Source of the DNA: Akkermansia muciniphila
GTDB taxonomy: Bacteria; Verrucomicrobiota; Verrucomicrobiia; Verrucomicrobiales; Akkermansiaceae
Direction: 5' to 3'
Assembly: GCF_040616545.1 (NCBI RefSeq)
Contig: NZ_CP156688.1
Span: 1,860,001 to 1,924,000, forward strand
Length of the DNA stretch: 64,000 bases
Shown piece by piece: positions 43,334 through 51,925 of the stretch. Positions within the stretch are counted from its first letter, which is position 1; every line of letters starts with the position of its first letter. Position numbers and translations under genes: made by a program. The notes beneath the pieces were generated by a model. It was not told the origin of the DNA. It did no database searches and saw only the letters and a list, made by a program, of their open reading frames with translations.

Positions 43334-44329
43334 TCACAGGCGCCGCCTGCGCCGCCACAGCGGAAGGAACAACCCGCAGAGGGCCAGAACCCCGGTGGCG
43401 GGCTCCGGAATTCTGAGGTCCCCCAAAGGCGCCGTGAAGCCCTGGATTTCCCCCACCTGGCACCCGGTCAGTCCCAGCTCTTCATAGGAATAGCCGTACA
43501 CATCCTTTTCTCCATCCAGGCTGGTCAGATAAACGTACTTTTGATCGTCCACCACCACTTTCTGACGGAACATGCCCACGGCGTAGTCATCGGAGTCCGT
43601 CAGGTAGACAATCAGATTGCCGTTCGCATCCGTATCGTATCCCCACATGGTGATGGCGTGGCCCCTTCCTTCCTGGCCGATGGTGAGCGTGGTTCCCCAG
43701 TTATTGTTGATGTTGTTTTTCAGGATTCCATAGACTCCGTCCCTGTCGTCATGGTTGTAGAAGGTGTAGGAATTGAACAGGGGAGTGTCCGCCACGCCTC
43801 CGCCATCCGGAGTATAGGTGACGTTCATATCCAGCTCCTTCCAGTATCCGCCCGGGGAAGCTGGTGAAAAGACGGGCTGGTCTCTGATTTGGGAGTCGGT
43901 GGGGAAGAAGACGGAAGGAAGCGTGCTGCCGTTGAACCACCAGTTGTAGGCCTGTTCCACGGAACCTCCGGCGTCCGTCCAGTTGTTCGCGATGGTGTAG
44001 TAGATAGCAAGCTGGCCGACTTCCGGCATGGCTGCATAAGTGGCGGATTTTCCGTTGGGCGTGGCCGGGGCCCGGTCGCTCCGCGTATCCTGCCACCATT
44101 GCAGGACGTTGGACGCCGCGGCCGCCCAGCAGAGCTGGCTGTCCAGAGGCAGCTTATAGTATTCAGACGGACGGTTTGAAATACTGCCCCAGTCCCATTT
44201 GGTTTTTTTGTTGCAGTCATACCAGCCGGAGGATTCAGAGACGTTTTCAAGGAATACCGGAACGGCGCAGGCTATTTCAGGAGACAGGAACACGGCAAGA
44301 AACGCCACAGGGAGGAAACGGAGGTTCAT
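43334..44329 (-). CDS. IdeS/Mac-like cysteine protease with PEP-CTERM sorting tail
   Basis: 331 residues. A signal peptide (LRFLPVAFLAVFLSPEIACA) is followed by a papain-fold domain resembling the IdeS/Mac immunoglobulin-cleaving family. The catalytic Cys is in DSQLCWAAAASNVLQWWQ (Cys 67). The His is in GHAITMWGYDTDANGNL (His 224). The TDSDD stretch has Asp 245 and Asp 247 at the positions of the IdeS acidic pair. The C-terminus is a PEP-CTERM signal: IPEP at about residue 308, a hydrophobic helix, then six basic residues. An exosortase is encoded at 62161-63111. The protein should be secreted and processed at the cell surface. Target protein is unknown. Confidence 0.85.
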   Translation of the reverse strand: MNLRFLPVAFLAVFLSPEIACAVPVFLENVSESSGWYDCNKKTKWDWGSISNRPSEYYKLPLDSQLCWAAAASNVLQWWQDTRSDRAPATPNGKSATYAAMPEVGQLAIYYTIANNWTDAGGSVEQAYNWWFNGSTLPSVFFPTDSQIRDQPVFSPASPGGYWKELDMNVTYTPDGGGVADTPLFNSYTFYNHDDRDGVYGILKNNINNNWGTTLTIGQEGRGHAITMWGYDTDANGNLIVYLTDSDDYAVGMFRQKVVVDDQKYVYLTSLDGEKDVYGYSYEELGLTGCQVGEIQGFTAPLGDLRIPEPATGVLALCGLFLPLWRRRRRL

Positions 44330-44358
44330 AAGCGGACAAAAAGAGAGATTCCCCTACC

Positions 44359-44385
44359 GTTATAGAAGAATCGGAGCCGGGTCAA
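44359..44385 (-). promoter_or_regulatory. Promoter-like sequence of the IdeS-like gene
   Basis: On the minus strand TTGACC (44380-44385) and TATAAC (44359-44364) are 15 bp apart, 29 bases before the start codon. Confidence 0.4.
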
Positions 44386-44408
44386 GATCAGAGTAGATTT
44401 TCCCAATT

Positions 44409-46910
44409 TTAATGGGAAGAAAGCCAGCGGGAAGTGGGCGCTTCCGGCATGGCCGCCACGGCGGCGGGAGAGCCTTCCGCCACAATGTTCCCGCCATGCC
44501 TTCCGGCTCCGGGGCCCATGTCCACCAGGTAATCCGCCGCGTTCAGCAGATCCTTGTGGTGTTCTACGCAGAGGACGGTATGCCCGGCGGCCCTCAGGCG
44601 GAAAAGGGCTGTCAGGAGAAGGGCCACTTCATTGAAGTGAAGGCCGCTGGTAGGTTCATCCAGAATGAACAGGGCGCGCTTGCCGTCTTCCGCCAGCTTC
44701 CAGGCCGGGGCCTTGGCTAGTTCCGCCGCTATTTTAATGCGCTGGGATTCCCCTCCGGAGAGCGTGTCCGCCCGGCGGTTGAGGCTGAGGTACCCCAGCC
44801 CCACGTCCTGCATGCTTTTGAGAATGGCGGTGGCTTTGGGGAGGGAGGAGAAGAAGTCCGCCGCTTCATCCACGGTCAGCGCCAGCGCCTGGGCGATGGA
44901 TTTTCCCTTCCAGGTAACTTCCAGGGTTTCCCGGTTGTAGCATTGGCCCTGGCAGGCGTCGCAGGGCATCGTGACGTTGCCCAGGAAGTTCATGTCCACT
45001 TCAATCATGCCCGTTCCCAGGCACCGTTCGCAGCGCCCTCCGCGGATGTTGGGGGAAAAGCGCGCCGCCGTATACCCCCTCTGCTTGGAAAGGGGGAGCT
45101 GGGCGTAAAGGGGGCGCAGCACCTGAAGCAGCCCCGTGGCCGTGGCCGGCGTGGAGCGCGGTGTTTTACCAATGGGGGACTGGTCAATGACGACGAGGCG
45201 GTTGAGGTGTTCCGATCCCTGCACAATCCGCGGAACTCCCCTTTTTCCGGTCAGGTCCTGTTTGACGGCAGGAATGAGGCAGTCCCGGACAAGGGTGGAT
45301 TTTCCGGACCCGGAGGGGCCGGAGATGCAGGTCAGCGTGCCCACCGGAATGTTCAGGGTGACGTTGTTGAGGTTGTGTTTGGACGCTCCCGCCAGGATCA
45401 GGCGGCTGGCGGGAAGCGCGCTGTGCGCGGAGGCGGGCATGTTCCGTTTGCCGGAGAGCCATGCCCCGGTGGGGCTCTCCGCGTTTTCCAGAATTTCCGG
45501 GAGGGTTCCCTGGGCCAGGATGCGCCCTCCGTTGGCCCCGGAGCCGGGCCCCATGTCCACCAGGTGGTCCGCCGCGTTCAGGATTTGTTCATCGTGCTCC
45601 ACCACCAGGACGGTGTTGCCCTGGTCCCGGAGGGACTGGAGCGCATGCAGAAGGCGGTCCGTATCGGAAGGGTGCAGCCCCGCCGTAGGCTCGTCCAGAA
45701 TGTAGAGCACACCGGAAAGGGCTCCCCCCAGTTGGGAGGCCAGGCGCGCCCGCTGCAGTTCCCCGCCGGAGAGGGTGTTCGCCTGACGGTCCAGGGAAAG
45801 GTAGGAAAGGCCCAGTTCATTCAGAAAGCGGATGCGCTTGTTGATTTCCGCCATGAGCGGGTTCAGGGCCGCTGCCAGTGAGGCCGGCGTTTCCAGCCGC
45901 TCCGCTTCCCCGGCCATGTCTTCCAGCGGCAGGGCCGTCAGTTCCGCCAGGTTGTAGGCCCGGCTGGGGGTGCGCATGGTCACGGCCAGCGCCAGCGGGG
46001 AGAGCCTGAGGCCTCCGCATGCCGGGCACGGGGCGTCTTCCTGGTCGTTAAGCCCGGACCCCTGGCAGGCCGGACAGGCGCCCAGGGGGGAGTTGAAGGA
46101 AAAATGGCGGGGCGTAAGCTGGGGGAGCAGGAAGCCCGTTTCCGGATTGCGGTAACGGGTATGGAAGGCCTGTACGGCTGGTTCCCCTCCCGGGCGGGTA
46201 ATGATGGCCCGCACCTCGTCCGGGTTGATGCGGAGAGCCGTTTGCAGGGAGTCCGCCACGCGGGAGGCCGTGCCTTCCCCTCTGACGATGATGCGGTCAA
46301 TGACCAGGGCAGCGTCCGGCGGGGACGGGGAGGGGGATTCTATTTCCTCAATATCCCGCATTTTCCCGTTCCAGTAAACCCGCAGAAAGCCCTGGCGCTG
46401 AAAATCCCCCAGCGTGGCCGCCGGGTCCTGGGCCAGCAGGGCTTCCGCCGGAGCCGCCAGCACCAGGCGCGTTTGTTCCGGCAGGGAGACGAGTTCCTCC
46501 GTGATCCGGTCCGGGCTTTTCCGCACCAGTTCCTTGCCTGTTTCCGGGTCATGGGGCGTGCCCGCGGCGGCATACAGGATACGGAGGTAATCCAGAATTT
46601 CCGTGATGCTGCCCAGCAGGGTGCGGGAGCTCTGCTGCCGGACGGATTGTTCCAGGCACAGGGCCGGGGGCAGCCCGGTGATGCTGTCCACCTCCGGTTT
46701 TTCCGGCTGTTCCATGCCCTGCCGTGCGCGGGCTGAAAGACAGTCCAGGAAACGCCGGCGGGATTCGGAGAACAGCGTGTCGAACGCCAGGGAGGATTTC
46801 CCGGAACCGGAAGGGCCGCTGAACACGATCAGCTTGTTGGACGGAAGGTCCAGGTCCAGGTTCCGGAGGTTGTGCTGGCGTGCGCCGCGGATGGAGATGG
46901 GGAGGTTCAT
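44409..46910 (-). CDS. UvrA-family ABC ATPase, short paralogue type
   Basis: 833 residues from ATG 46910, about 100 shorter than canonical UvrA. It has two ABC modules: Walker [10 protein letters not shown] and GPSGSGKST, signatures LSGGELQR and LSGGESQR, and Walker B LYILDEPTAGLH and LFILDEPTSGLH. Zinc modules are CPACQGSG...CPACGG (shortened) and CERCLGTG...CDACQG. UvrA recognises damaged DNA; shorter UvrA2-like paralogues are often accessory and linked to drug or DNA-damage tolerance. The 1-base gap to the upstream bactofilin-type gene suggests one operon. Whether the genome has a second, canonical uvrA is not visible. Confidence 0.88.
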   Translation of the reverse strand: MNLPISIRGARQHNLRNLDLDLPSNKLIVFSGPSGSGKSSLAFDTLFSESRRRFLDCLSARARQGMEQPEKPEVDSITGLPPALCLEQSVRQQSSRTLLGSITEILDYLRILYAAAGTPHDPETGKELVRKSPDRITEELVSLPEQTRLVLAAPAEALLAQDPAATLGDFQRQGFLRVYWNGKMRDIEEIESPSPSPPDAALVIDRIIVRGEGTASRVADSLQTALRINPDEVRAIITRPGGEPAVQAFHTRYRNPETGFLLPQLTPRHFSFNSPLGACPACQGSGLNDQEDAPCPACGGLRLSPLALAVTMRTPSRAYNLAELTALPLEDMAGEAERLETPASLAAALNPLMAEINKRIRFLNELGLSYLSLDRQANTLSGGELQRARLASQLGGALSGVLYILDEPTAGLHPSDTDRLLHALQSLRDQGNTVLVVEHDEQILNAADHLVDMGPGSGANGGRILAQGTLPEILENAESPTGAWLSGKRNMPASAHSALPASRLILAGASKHNLNNVTLNIPVGTLTCISGPSGSGKSTLVRDCLIPAVKQDLTGKRGVPRIVQGSEHLNRLVVIDQSPIGKTPRSTPATATGLLQVLRPLYAQLPLSKQRGYTAARFSPNIRGGRCERCLGTGMIEVDMNFLGNVTMPCDACQGQCYNRETLEVTWKGKSIAQALALTVDEAADFFSSLPKATAILKSMQDVGLGYLSLNRRADTLSGGESQRIKIAAELAKAPAWKLAEDGKRALFILDEPTSGLHFNEVALLLTALFRLRAAGHTVLCVEHHKDLLNAADYLVDMGPGAGRHGGNIVAEGSPAAVAAMPEAPTSRWLSSH

Positions 46911-46911
46911 G

Positions 46912-47550
46912 TCACGTAAGCCGGGTGAAAGAGCCCTGGTGGGCGCCCCCTTCCTCAATGATGAGGCGGCGCGCCGTGATGTCCCCCAGGAATTTGGCGT
47001 GCCGGTGGATGGTAACGGTTTCATCCGCCGTAAGCGTTCCTTCCAGGGACCCCTGTATCCAGATGTTTTCCACGTGAATGGCTCCTGTAACCAGCACTGT
47101 CGTCTTCTTCTCCACCACCAGCCTGCGGGCTGAGATGGAGCCGGAGATGTGCTGGTCCGTTTTGATCTTGCAGACGCCCCGGCACAGAAAGTCGCCGGAC
47201 GCCCTTCCGTATAAGACCAGGTCCCGGCATTCTACGTTCAGTCCCTTCAGGTCTGCATTGGCCTGCACGGTGACGCTTCCGCAGGTCTGCACCCTGGTTC
47301 TGTGCGTCCTGCTGTGCAGAATGACGTCGTCCAGCTTGATGTAGGCAGAGCAGTGCCCGCATCTGGCGGAAACGGCGGTGACGGGAACGGATGTGCTCCG
47401 GCGGCAGGAGAAGCACTCTACTTCCCGCGTGGGGGCGGGCCGGGTTTCCGTCGCTGCCGGGAGTGTCCACGGCGGAGCCGGGGCAGGGCGCGTGATTTTT
47501 CCGGAGGGCGCGCTGCTGGTTCGCGGAACGGGCTGGAAGGGAGGGTTCAT
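46912..47550 (-). CDS. Bactofilin-like protein with N-terminal zinc ribbon
   Basis: 212 residues. A Pro-rich start is followed by a zinc-ribbon-like pair, CFSC and CGHC (about residues 47-67), and then a beta-helical bactofilin-type repeat: VTVQANADLKGLNVECRDLVLYGRASGDFLC to TVTIHRHAKFLGDITARRLIIEEGG. Bactofilins polymerise without nucleotide and act as cytoskeletal scaffolds. The zinc ribbon is not part of the minimal fold. It lies between a plain bactofilin gene and the UvrA-like gene, all in one direction. Confidence 0.75.
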   Translation of the reverse strand: MNPPFQPVPRTSSAPSGKITRPAPAPPWTLPAATETRPAPTREVECFSCRRSTSVPVTAVSARCGHCSAYIKLDDVILHSRTHRTRVQTCGSVTVQANADLKGLNVECRDLVLYGRASGDFLCRGVCKIKTDQHISGSISARRLVVEKKTTVLVTGAIHVENIWIQGSLEGTLTADETVTIHRHAKFLGDITARRLIIEEGGAHQGSFTRLT

Positions 47551-47620
47551 GGAACAAAGAGGGGCGGCAAAAGAACGGTCCGTTCCCTTGGCGCCCCTGA
47601 AAATGGCTGGTTAAAAGCTT

Positions 47621-48217
47621 TTATTCCGCGTCAATGTCCAGCGTGCTCTGGCTGGCCGGAGCGGCGGCTTCCGGTTCCGGGGCGAAGGTATGGACGGGGG
47701 CTGCCTTTTTGGCGGCGGAAGCTCCGGCGGTGCCTACCGTGGGGGCGCCTACGGTGGAGTGGCCGATGAAGATGGCGCCGCCTTCAATGGCGAGGGACGC
47801 CGCCTGGATGTCGCCCACCAGTTCCGCGGTGCTTTTCAGTTCCACGCGGTCCGTGACCGTAACGTTGCCGATGACCTTGCCGTGGATGATGACGGACTTG
47901 GTGTTGATTTCCGCACGGATGACGGCATTCTGGCCTACGGAGAGCACGCCTTCGGAGGAGATGTCGCCTTCAACGGTGCCGTCAATCAGCAGGTCGTCGG
48001 AAAAGCGCAGGGAGCCTACCACCTCCACATCGGAATTCAGCACGTTGCGGGTAAGCTGCTGGACGCGGGTGGTGGGGGCATAGGAGGCGGGGGAGGGAAC
48101 GGCTTCCGCAACGGGTTCGGGAGTGTCCTGGCTTTTGGCTACGTCCATCCAGCTGGGGGTGGATTCAGGATTCTTGTTGCCCTTGGGGGCCGGAACGGTA
48201 GTAAATGATCCAAACAT
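47621..48217 (-). CDS. Bactofilin
   Basis: 198 residues from ATG 48217. A flexible N-terminus precedes the polymer-forming domain, with regular strands such as VEVVGSLRFSDDLLIDGTVEGDISSEGVLSVGQNAVIRAEINTKSVIIHGKVIGNV. An Ala/Pro-rich tail follows. It should form filaments in the cytoplasm, often at the membrane, organising cell shape or envelope machinery. It is first in a minus-strand group with the zinc-ribbon bactofilin and the UvrA-like ATPase. Confidence 0.88.
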   Translation of the reverse strand: MFGSFTTVPAPKGNKNPESTPSWMDVAKSQDTPEPVAEAVPSPASYAPTTRVQQLTRNVLNSDVEVVGSLRFSDDLLIDGTVEGDISSEGVLSVGQNAVIRAEINTKSVIIHGKVIGNVTVTDRVELKSTAELVGDIQAASLAIEGGAIFIGHSTVGAPTVGTAGASAAKKAAPVHTFAPEPEAAAPASQSTLDIDAE

Positions 48218-48428
48218 GGCGTTAAAAAAGAGGGGGGGTGAAAGGTAAGGCGGGAGCTCTTGAAACTCGTCCGGTTTAATGTACATCACCGTCCTGTGGA
48301 TGTGAAACAATTTTCTCCGGAACGGATAAAAAAATGTGTCTGTTTTTTATCGTTGCGTTGCGTTTGGCGTTCCGGTAGTGTTTGAACATCCTTCCGCAGT
48401 TGTTTTCTGTGGACATTTTCGTTTTAAA

Positions 48429-49442
48429 ATGAGTGATTTATCTGAAAATAGGCCGCCCCTTTCCCCTTCCGCGCGCGGGAACGGCGGAAAAGCGGGCGGC
48501 GCGCTGGGCCGCATTCTTTCCGTCATCTTCTTCATGATGGCGCTGGGCCTGTTTTTCGGCGGTCTTTTCTTCTGGCTCCAGAAGCGCCAGGCGGCCCGGG
48601 ATTCAGGCGCCGCCGCGCGGATTTGCGCCACTCCGGAGATGTTGTCCGGGGGATTGCAGGCCGCTCTGAAGGACAAGGTGGACTACAGTTTCTGGCCACC
48701 GCTTTACATTCCCCCCATGGAGCGCCAGGATCTGTTGAAGAACTGCCTGGTGGAGGCGCAGAAATATTTGAGCGCCAGTGATGTGGTCCAGAAATCCTCT
48801 TTCGTGTGGAATTCCCTGAAATCCCTTCCCCTGATGGTCAGGCATTACGCCGTCTCCCCCCCGGAAGTGATCGCCAGCAGGCCCACCGGGCCTAAAAGCT
48901 TTGCCGTGCTGGAGGTGGAAGGCATCCCCTGCGCCCAGCTCCTGATCGGGTTTGAGAGAACGCCGGACATGGAGTTCTGCTTCTTCAAGGATGAACAGGA
49001 CGGCTCCTGGAAGCTGGACTGGCAGCAGTTCGCCCGCTACCAGCCGGTGGACTGGGAGGATTTTGTGCGCGGGAAAGGTGAGGACATTGCGGAATTCCGC
49101 GTGTGGATGGTCCGTGACCGCGTGTCTGAAAACAAGGATGATTACGCGTTCAAGCTGATCGCTCCCGGAATGAACGGCTCGGAGGAGCGCAGCATTGCGC
49201 GCCCCATGGTGCATGTTCCCCGGAAATCGGAGATGGGCAAGCGCCTGTTCATGCTGTTCAGGATTAATGAGGAAATGGAGCACTCCCCCTACCGGGTGCT
49301 GAACGCCAATGACGGGCTGGAAATGCTCCGCATGCGCGTCCTGCTTTCCCGCAGCAAGGAGCCCAACCGCAAGGGGGAATATTCTTTCACGCTGGTGAAG
49401 CTGATCGGGGAAGGGTGGTACGGCCTTTCCTTCCCGGAATAA
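48429..49442 (+). CDS. Single-pass membrane protein of unknown function
   Basis: 337 residues from ATG 48429. A Pro/Gly-rich cytoplasmic N-terminus is followed by one membrane helix (ILSVIFFMMALGLFFGGLFFWL) and a soluble domain of about 280 residues, probably periplasmic. Recognisable points are a KSFAVLEVEGIPCAQLLIGFERTPDMEFCFF segment and a WKLDWQQF motif followed by DWEDF, but no known family is assigned. It is transcribed away from the bactofilin group. Confidence 0.65.
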   Translation: MSDLSENRPPLSPSARGNGGKAGGALGRILSVIFFMMALGLFFGGLFFWLQKRQAARDSGAAARICATPEMLSGGLQAALKDKVDYSFWPPLYIPPMERQDLLKNCLVEAQKYLSASDVVQKSSFVWNSLKSLPLMVRHYAVSPPEVIASRPTGPKSFAVLEVEGIPCAQLLIGFERTPDMEFCFFKDEQDGSWKLDWQQFARYQPVDWEDFVRGKGEDIAEFRVWMVRDRVSENKDDYAFKLIAPGMNGSEERSIARPMVHVPRKSEMGKRLFMLFRINEEMEHSPYRVLNANDGLEMLRMRVLLSRSKEPNRKGEYSFTLVKLIGEGWYGLSFPE

Positions 49443-49533
49443 CGGAACTCTGTCTCCCTTCCATGCATGGGGGAGGCGTGACGGCTTATGGCTGTTCCTC
49501 CTTGCTTCCGCATCTCTTCGGCAGTCCGTTGTT

Positions 49534-49989
49534 TTACCGGTGGCGGTGGAAATGGGGCGGGCGTCCGCCATACGGCCGCCGGGGGCGGCAGGGCCGGTAG
49601 TGCGGCCGGGGAGGTGGGCACGCCATTCCGTAACGGGGATGGGCCGCATGATGCCCCCGGCAGATTCCGGCGGGCCAGCAGGGGCCGTGGTAGTGCGGCC
49701 TGGGATTCCACGTAGGTACGTAGCACCCCCGGTAAATGCCTCTGATGGCATAAATGGGCGCGCCTCCGGGGGAATAGGCGTAAACGGGGCGTCCGCACGG
49801 AGCGTAACCCCAGATGGGGAATCCGGCGGAATCATACAGGAAAGTGGCCTGTCCACCCGCCGGGAGGCGGATTTCTCCGTGGACATGGATTCCGGCCTCC
49901 GCCACGGAGGCGGAAAAGGCCAGGAGGGTAAACAGGGCGCTCCCGGCGCAGTAGGAAAGAATGTGGTTTTTAACGGGGTTGTTTTTCAT
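49534..49989 (-). CDS. Secreted His/Pro/Arg/Cys-rich small protein
   Basis: 151 residues with a signal peptide (ILSYCAGSALFTLLAFSASVAEA). The first part of the mature protein is Gly/Tyr-rich (FPIWGYAPCGRPVYAYSPGG). The last 60 residues are crowded with His, Pro, Arg and Cys (HYHGPCWPAGICRGHHAAHP and HFHRHR at the end). The composition suggests metal binding or a surface polymer interaction, but no family is recognised. Confidence 0.6.
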   Translation of the reverse strand: MKNNPVKNHILSYCAGSALFTLLAFSASVAEAGIHVHGEIRLPAGGQATFLYDSAGFPIWGYAPCGRPVYAYSPGGAPIYAIRGIYRGCYVPTWNPRPHYHGPCWPAGICRGHHAAHPRYGMACPPPRPHYRPCRPRRPYGGRPPHFHRHR

Positions 49990-50136
49990 GGTCTTTTGGA
50001 ACGGTGTTCAGGGGAGGTTACCCGGTAGAGCGCATGCACGGGCCGGTTTTGTGTAAATTTCCGCGCCCGTTTCTCCCGGGGGAAGGGAGGGGAATCCCTT
50101 CTTGACGCGGGGGGGCCGTCCGGGCAAAGTGGCCGG

Positions 50137-50922
50137 GTGACGAGATTCAGACCATGCATTGATTTACATGACGGGCGGGTGAAGCAGATCGTGGGCGGCT
50201 CCCTGACGCAGGATGCGGCCTCCCTGCGCACCAATTTCGTTTCCGACCGCGGCGCCGCATGGTATGCGGAGCTGTACCGCCGGGACGGCCTGTCCGGCGG
50301 CCACGTGATCAAGCTGGGGCCGGGCAATGACCTGGCGGCGCGGGAAGCCCTGGCGGCGTGGCCGGGCGGCCTTCAGGTGGGCGGCGGGATTGTGCCGGAA
50401 AATGCGGAGGAGTGGATTTCCGCCGGAGCCAGCCACGTGATTGTCACCTCCTGCCTGTTTGACGCGGAGGGAACGTTTTTGCAGGATAAGCTGAAGGACC
50501 TTGTCTCCGCCGTGGGGGCGGAACATCTGGTGCTGGATTTGAGCTGCCGGAGGGTTCCGGGCGGCTGGGCCGTGGCCATGAACCGGTGGCAGACCCTGAC
50601 GGAGCTCCGGGTGACGGCGCAGACGCTGGACATGCTGGCGGAGCACTGCGCGGAGTTCCTCATTCACGCCGCGGACGTGGAGGGACTCTGCACCGGGATT
50701 GACCGGGAACTGGTGAAGCTGCTGGGGAGCTGGCGCCGCCGGCCCATGACGTATGCCGGGGGAATCAGCCATATCCGGGATTTTGACGAGATAGACGCCC
50801 TGAGCGGGGGCGCCATGGACGCCACGGCGGGGAGCGCTCTGGACCTGTTCGGCGGAGGGCTGATCAGGTACGCGGACCTGGTAGCCAGGCAGCGCACGGA
50901 ATCCGGACCGGAAACGGCATGA
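50137..50922 (+). CDS. hisA: HisA-type isomerase of the eukaryote-like HIS6 form
   Basis: 261 residues from GTG 50137. TIM-barrel phosphoribosylformimino-AICAR-phosphate isomerase of histidine synthesis. The catalytic Asp is in RPCIDLHDGRVKQIVGGSL. The sequence follows the fungal/plant HIS6 pattern: GGHVIKLGPGN, WPGGLQVGGGI, and HAADVEGLCTGID. The usual bacterial HisA has a different N-terminal and loop signature. The next gene overlaps by ATGA. Confidence 0.87.
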   Translation: MTRFRPCIDLHDGRVKQIVGGSLTQDAASLRTNFVSDRGAAWYAELYRRDGLSGGHVIKLGPGNDLAAREALAAWPGGLQVGGGIVPENAEEWISAGASHVIVTSCLFDAEGTFLQDKLKDLVSAVGAEHLVLDLSCRRVPGGWAVAMNRWQTLTELRVTAQTLDMLAEHCAEFLIHAADVEGLCTGIDRELVKLLGSWRRRPMTYAGGISHIRDFDEIDALSGGAMDATAGSALDLFGGGLIRYADLVARQRTESGPETA

Positions 50923-51209
50923 AACTGGCCCTGAAAGTCATCCCCAACGCAAAAAAGAGCGGGGCCGCGGGCTGGGAGGATGATCCCCGCGCCGGGCGCG
51001 TGCTGAAACTCCGCATCGCCGCCCCTCCCGTGGAGGGAAAGGCGAACAAGGCCGTCATTCTTTTCCTGTCCTCCTGGCTGGACGTTCCCAGGTCTTCCAT
51101 CTCCCTGCTGCGCGGAGAGTCCGCACGGCTGAAAATGGTGGAGTTGCCGGACGGGTGCGCGGAAAAGCTTGCCCGGCTGCTGCCTGCGGCGGACGCTCCG
51201 GAAGCCTGA
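50919..51209 (+). CDS. DUF167/YggU family protein
   Basis: 96 residues. The family signature is clear: LKLRIAAPPVEGKANKAVILFLSSWLDVPRSSISLLRGESARLKMVEL. This is a small conserved alpha/beta protein whose function is not established. It starts inside the stop of the isomerase gene (ATGA), so the two are translated together. Confidence 0.88.
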   Translation: MKLALKVIPNAKKSGAAGWEDDPRAGRVLKLRIAAPPVEGKANKAVILFLSSWLDVPRSSISLLRGESARLKMVELPDGCAEKLARLLPAADAPEA

Positions 51210-51309
51210 AACGGCTGGCGGAAAGGCCGCCATTCCCTTTTCTGCATAGATGAGTTGTATCAGGTTCCAGTCATCACGCGTCAAACGTCATCCATGTCTT
51301 ACGGGGCCG

Positions 51310-51338
51310 TTGACGCATTCGGTAAAAGTATTTACATT
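51310..51338 (+). promoter_or_regulatory. Promoter of grpE-dnaJ
   Basis: TTGACG (51310-51315) and TACATT (51333-51338) are 17 bp apart. The grpE ATG at 51345 is only six bases beyond the -10, so transcription would start at or next to the start codon. Confidence 0.45.
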
Positions 51339-51344
51339 GGCCGC

Positions 51345-51902
51345 ATGAGCAAGGAAGAAAAGGAAAAGAAGAACGTGGATGAGGAAGAGAAGGAAATTCC
51401 GGAACAGGTTCAGGATGCCCCTGCAGAACAGAAGGATGCGGAACCGTCCTTGGAAGATGAATTGATGAAGTGGCGGGATACCGCCATGCGCACCGCAGCG
51501 GAGTATGATAATTACCGCAAGCGCATGGTGAAGGAAAAAGAGGAATGCGCCAAGTTCGCCAACCAGCGCCTGCTGGAGGAGCTGCTTCCCGTAATTGACA
51601 ATTTTGAAATGGGCATGGCCGCCGCCAGTGCGGACACCGGTTCCATGATTTACATCGGCATGAACATGGTGAAAAAGCAGCTGGATGAATTTCTCGCAAG
51701 CAACGGCGTAACTCCCGTGGAGCCCGTTGTAGGCAGCATGTTTGACCACGCCACGGAGGAGGCACTCCAGCGCGAACCTTCCGACCAGCCTGAGGGCACC
51801 GTCCTGCGCGTCATCCGCAAGGGGTACAAGCTGAAAGACAGGCTCCTGCGCCCGGCGAACGTCGTGGTGGCCCAGACTCCGGAACCCGAACCGCAAGTTT
51901 GA
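51345..51902 (+). CDS. grpE: GrpE nucleotide-exchange factor
   Basis: 185 residues from ATG 51345. A charged Lys/Glu N-terminus leads into the long dimerisation helix (MKWRDTAMRTAAEYDNYRKRMVKEKEECAKF), the LLPVIDNFEMGM segment, and the C-terminal beta domain (FDHATEEALQREPSDQPEGTVLRVIRKGYKLKDRLLRPANVVV). It releases ADP from DnaK. dnaJ follows after 23 bases. dnaK is not in the window. Confidence 0.94.
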   Translation: MSKEEKEKKNVDEEEKEIPEQVQDAPAEQKDAEPSLEDELMKWRDTAMRTAAEYDNYRKRMVKEKEECAKFANQRLLEELLPVIDNFEMGMAAASADTGSMIYIGMNMVKKQLDEFLASNGVTPVEPVVGSMFDHATEEALQREPSDQPEGTVLRVIRKGYKLKDRLLRPANVVVAQTPEPEPQV

Positions 51903-51925
51903 CCGTTTTTTAACATTCACGCCAC

